Positions 5,461-5,984 of a stretch of DNA of 5,984 bases are shown piece after piece. The DNA is from Promethearchaeota archaeon (GTDB lineage: Archaea > Asgardarchaeota > Lokiarchaeia > Sigynarchaeales > SOKP01): assembly GCA_014729315.1 (NCBI GenBank), contig WJKD01000751.1, positions 1 through 5,984 on the forward strand, read 5' to 3'. Both the position numbers and the translations under genes were made by a program. The first letter of the stretch is position 1; the number at the start of each line of letters is the position of its first letter. The notes below the pieces were generated by a model, which saw only the letters and a program-made list of their open reading frames with translations, did no database searches and was not told the origin of the DNA.

Positions 5461-5889
5461 TTATTTTCCCTCCTTTTTTAAAGGGTTCGGACCGATTTCT
5501 TTTAATTCTTTGACAAATTCATCTACAATTTCTGTTAATTCAGCGCCTTCTGACGCAGAAACATAAGTATATTTCACTCGTTTCGGATTTATACCGTATT
5601 GTTCTAAATATTTAAAAAAAATCGGCATTTTTCTGATAGTTTTATAGTTTCCTTCTACATAATGACAATCTCCTGGATGACAATGGCTTACCAAAACTCC
5701 ATCAGCACCATTCATAAGCGCGTCAAGAATAAATTGAGGGTCAACTCGTCCACCACACATGACGCGCATAATTCTCAAATTCGCTGGTCTTTGCATACGA
5801 GAAGTTCCCGCTTGATCAGCTCCAGCATATGTGCACCAGTTGCAGCAGATTCCTAGAATATATGGATTAAACTCTTCACTCTCGGTCAT
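5461..5889 (-). CDS. mvhD: MvhD-type [2Fe-2S] electron-transfer protein
   Basis: MvhD-family proteins carry one [2Fe-2S] cluster and pass electrons from F420-nonreducing hydrogenase or formate dehydrogenase to HdrA in the electron-bifurcating heterodisulfide reductase complex. At 142 residues this is normal in length. Diagnostic motifs are ICCNWCTYAGADQAG (Cys15, Cys16, Cys19), RVMCGGRVDP (Cys45), the segment GADGVLVSHCHPGDCHY (Cys70, Cys75), and the C-terminal SASEG (111-115) before an amphipathic helix FVKELKEIG. All cysteines expected in the two main motifs are present. It is the first gene of the operon and the only one without a clear ribosome binding site; the leader ends ATAAGATAATC. 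No hydrogenase or hdrA gene is in view, so its electron partner is unknown; the downstream genes argue for delivery to Fwd, directly or through Hdr. Confidence 0.94.
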   Translation of the reverse strand: MTESEEFNPYILGICCNWCTYAGADQAGTSRMQRPANLRIMRVMCGGRVDPQFILDALMNGADGVLVSHCHPGDCHYVEGNYKTIRKMPIFFKYLEQYGINPKRVKYTYVSASEGAELTEIVDEFVKELKEIGPNPLKKEGK

Positions 5890-5984
5890 GATTATCTTAT
5901 TTCAGTTGTTCATTGAGTTAAATTGATTATTCTTATTTCTTAAGTTCAGTAAAATCAAATTTAACTTTTAATAGACTTAAGAAA
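5890..5984 (-). promoter_or_regulatory. Promoter region of the mvhD-fwd operon with a perfect 10-bp inverted repeat
   Basis: The 95 bases before mvhD carry TTTCTTAAGT (5936-5945) and its exact complement ACTTAAGAAA (5975-5984), 29 bases apart, each built on the palindrome CTTAAG. Between them the minus strand holds TTAAATTT (5956-5963), preceded by AAAG, a possible BRE/TATA box. This would place the start of transcription near 5935, with one repeat arm upstream of the TATA-like box and one at the start site, a layout suited to a repressor. The repeat is certain; promoter and operator roles are inferred, and the window ends exactly at the outer arm, so the site may extend further. Confidence 0.45.

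Noticed and set aside
5677..5692. MvhD motif reads VSHCHPGDCHY where some family members have an extra cysteine before GCH
   Set aside because: That position varies in the family as I know it, and the other cysteines (15, 16, 19, 45, 70, 75) are all present, so I do not count it as a lost ligand.
5372..5856. Plus-strand open frames opposite the ferredoxin and mvhD
   Set aside because: Both real genes have full family motifs and ribosome or operon context; the antisense frames have neither.

Overview
The window is AT-rich archaeal DNA. It carries most of a tungsten/molybdenum formylmethanofuran dehydrogenase (Fwd/Fmd) gene set, the enzyme that reduces CO2 onto methanofuran in the methyl branch of archaeal C1 metabolism, or runs that step in reverse. 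Fwd subunits together with an MvhD-type [2Fe-2S] protein point to a methanogen, a methane or alkane oxidiser, or another archaeon with a tetrahydromethanopterin-type C1 pathway. AGGAGG/GGTGAT-type ribosome binding sites, TATA-like boxes and T-run terminators agree with an archaeon. The sequence alone does not fix the lineage.

Layout: every confident gene lies on the minus strand, so transcription runs from right to left. A promoter region with a perfect 10-bp inverted repeat (5936-5984) precedes a tight six-gene operon: mvhD, a two-cluster ferredoxin (FwdG-like), a four-cluster polyferredoxin (short FwdF-like), fwdD, fwdB and fwdC. Gaps are only 2 to 5 bp, or a 1-bp overlap, and most downstream starts have a GGAGG site lying in the end of the previous gene. 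T-rich terminator-like sequence follows fwdC. Next comes a gap of about 530 bp with no credible gene; it holds an apparently divergent promoter pair and a possible plus-strand transcript ending in a hairpin and T-run. fdhD (sulfurtransferase maturing bis-MGD enzymes) follows, then a 46-residue rubredoxin gene. The left 313 bases are AT-rich and hold at most the last codons of a plus-strand gene entering from the left edge.

How they fit together: FwdB and FwdD form the W/Mo-bispterin active-site unit, FwdC is the beta-helical scaffold subunit, and the two ferredoxins supply an iron-sulfur wire. MvhD normally passes electrons from a hydrogenase or formate dehydrogenase to the heterodisulfide reductase subunit HdrA, so its place at the head of the operon suggests this Fwd is wired to an Hdr-type complex. 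FdhD could sulfurate the FwdB/D cofactor. The formyl-transferring subunit FwdA is not in the window. That absence, the short polyferredoxin, the FdhD motif CxxS in place of CxxC, and the two palindrome-bearing promoter regions are the points most worth following up. I found no mobile element, CRISPR array, tRNA or rRNA.
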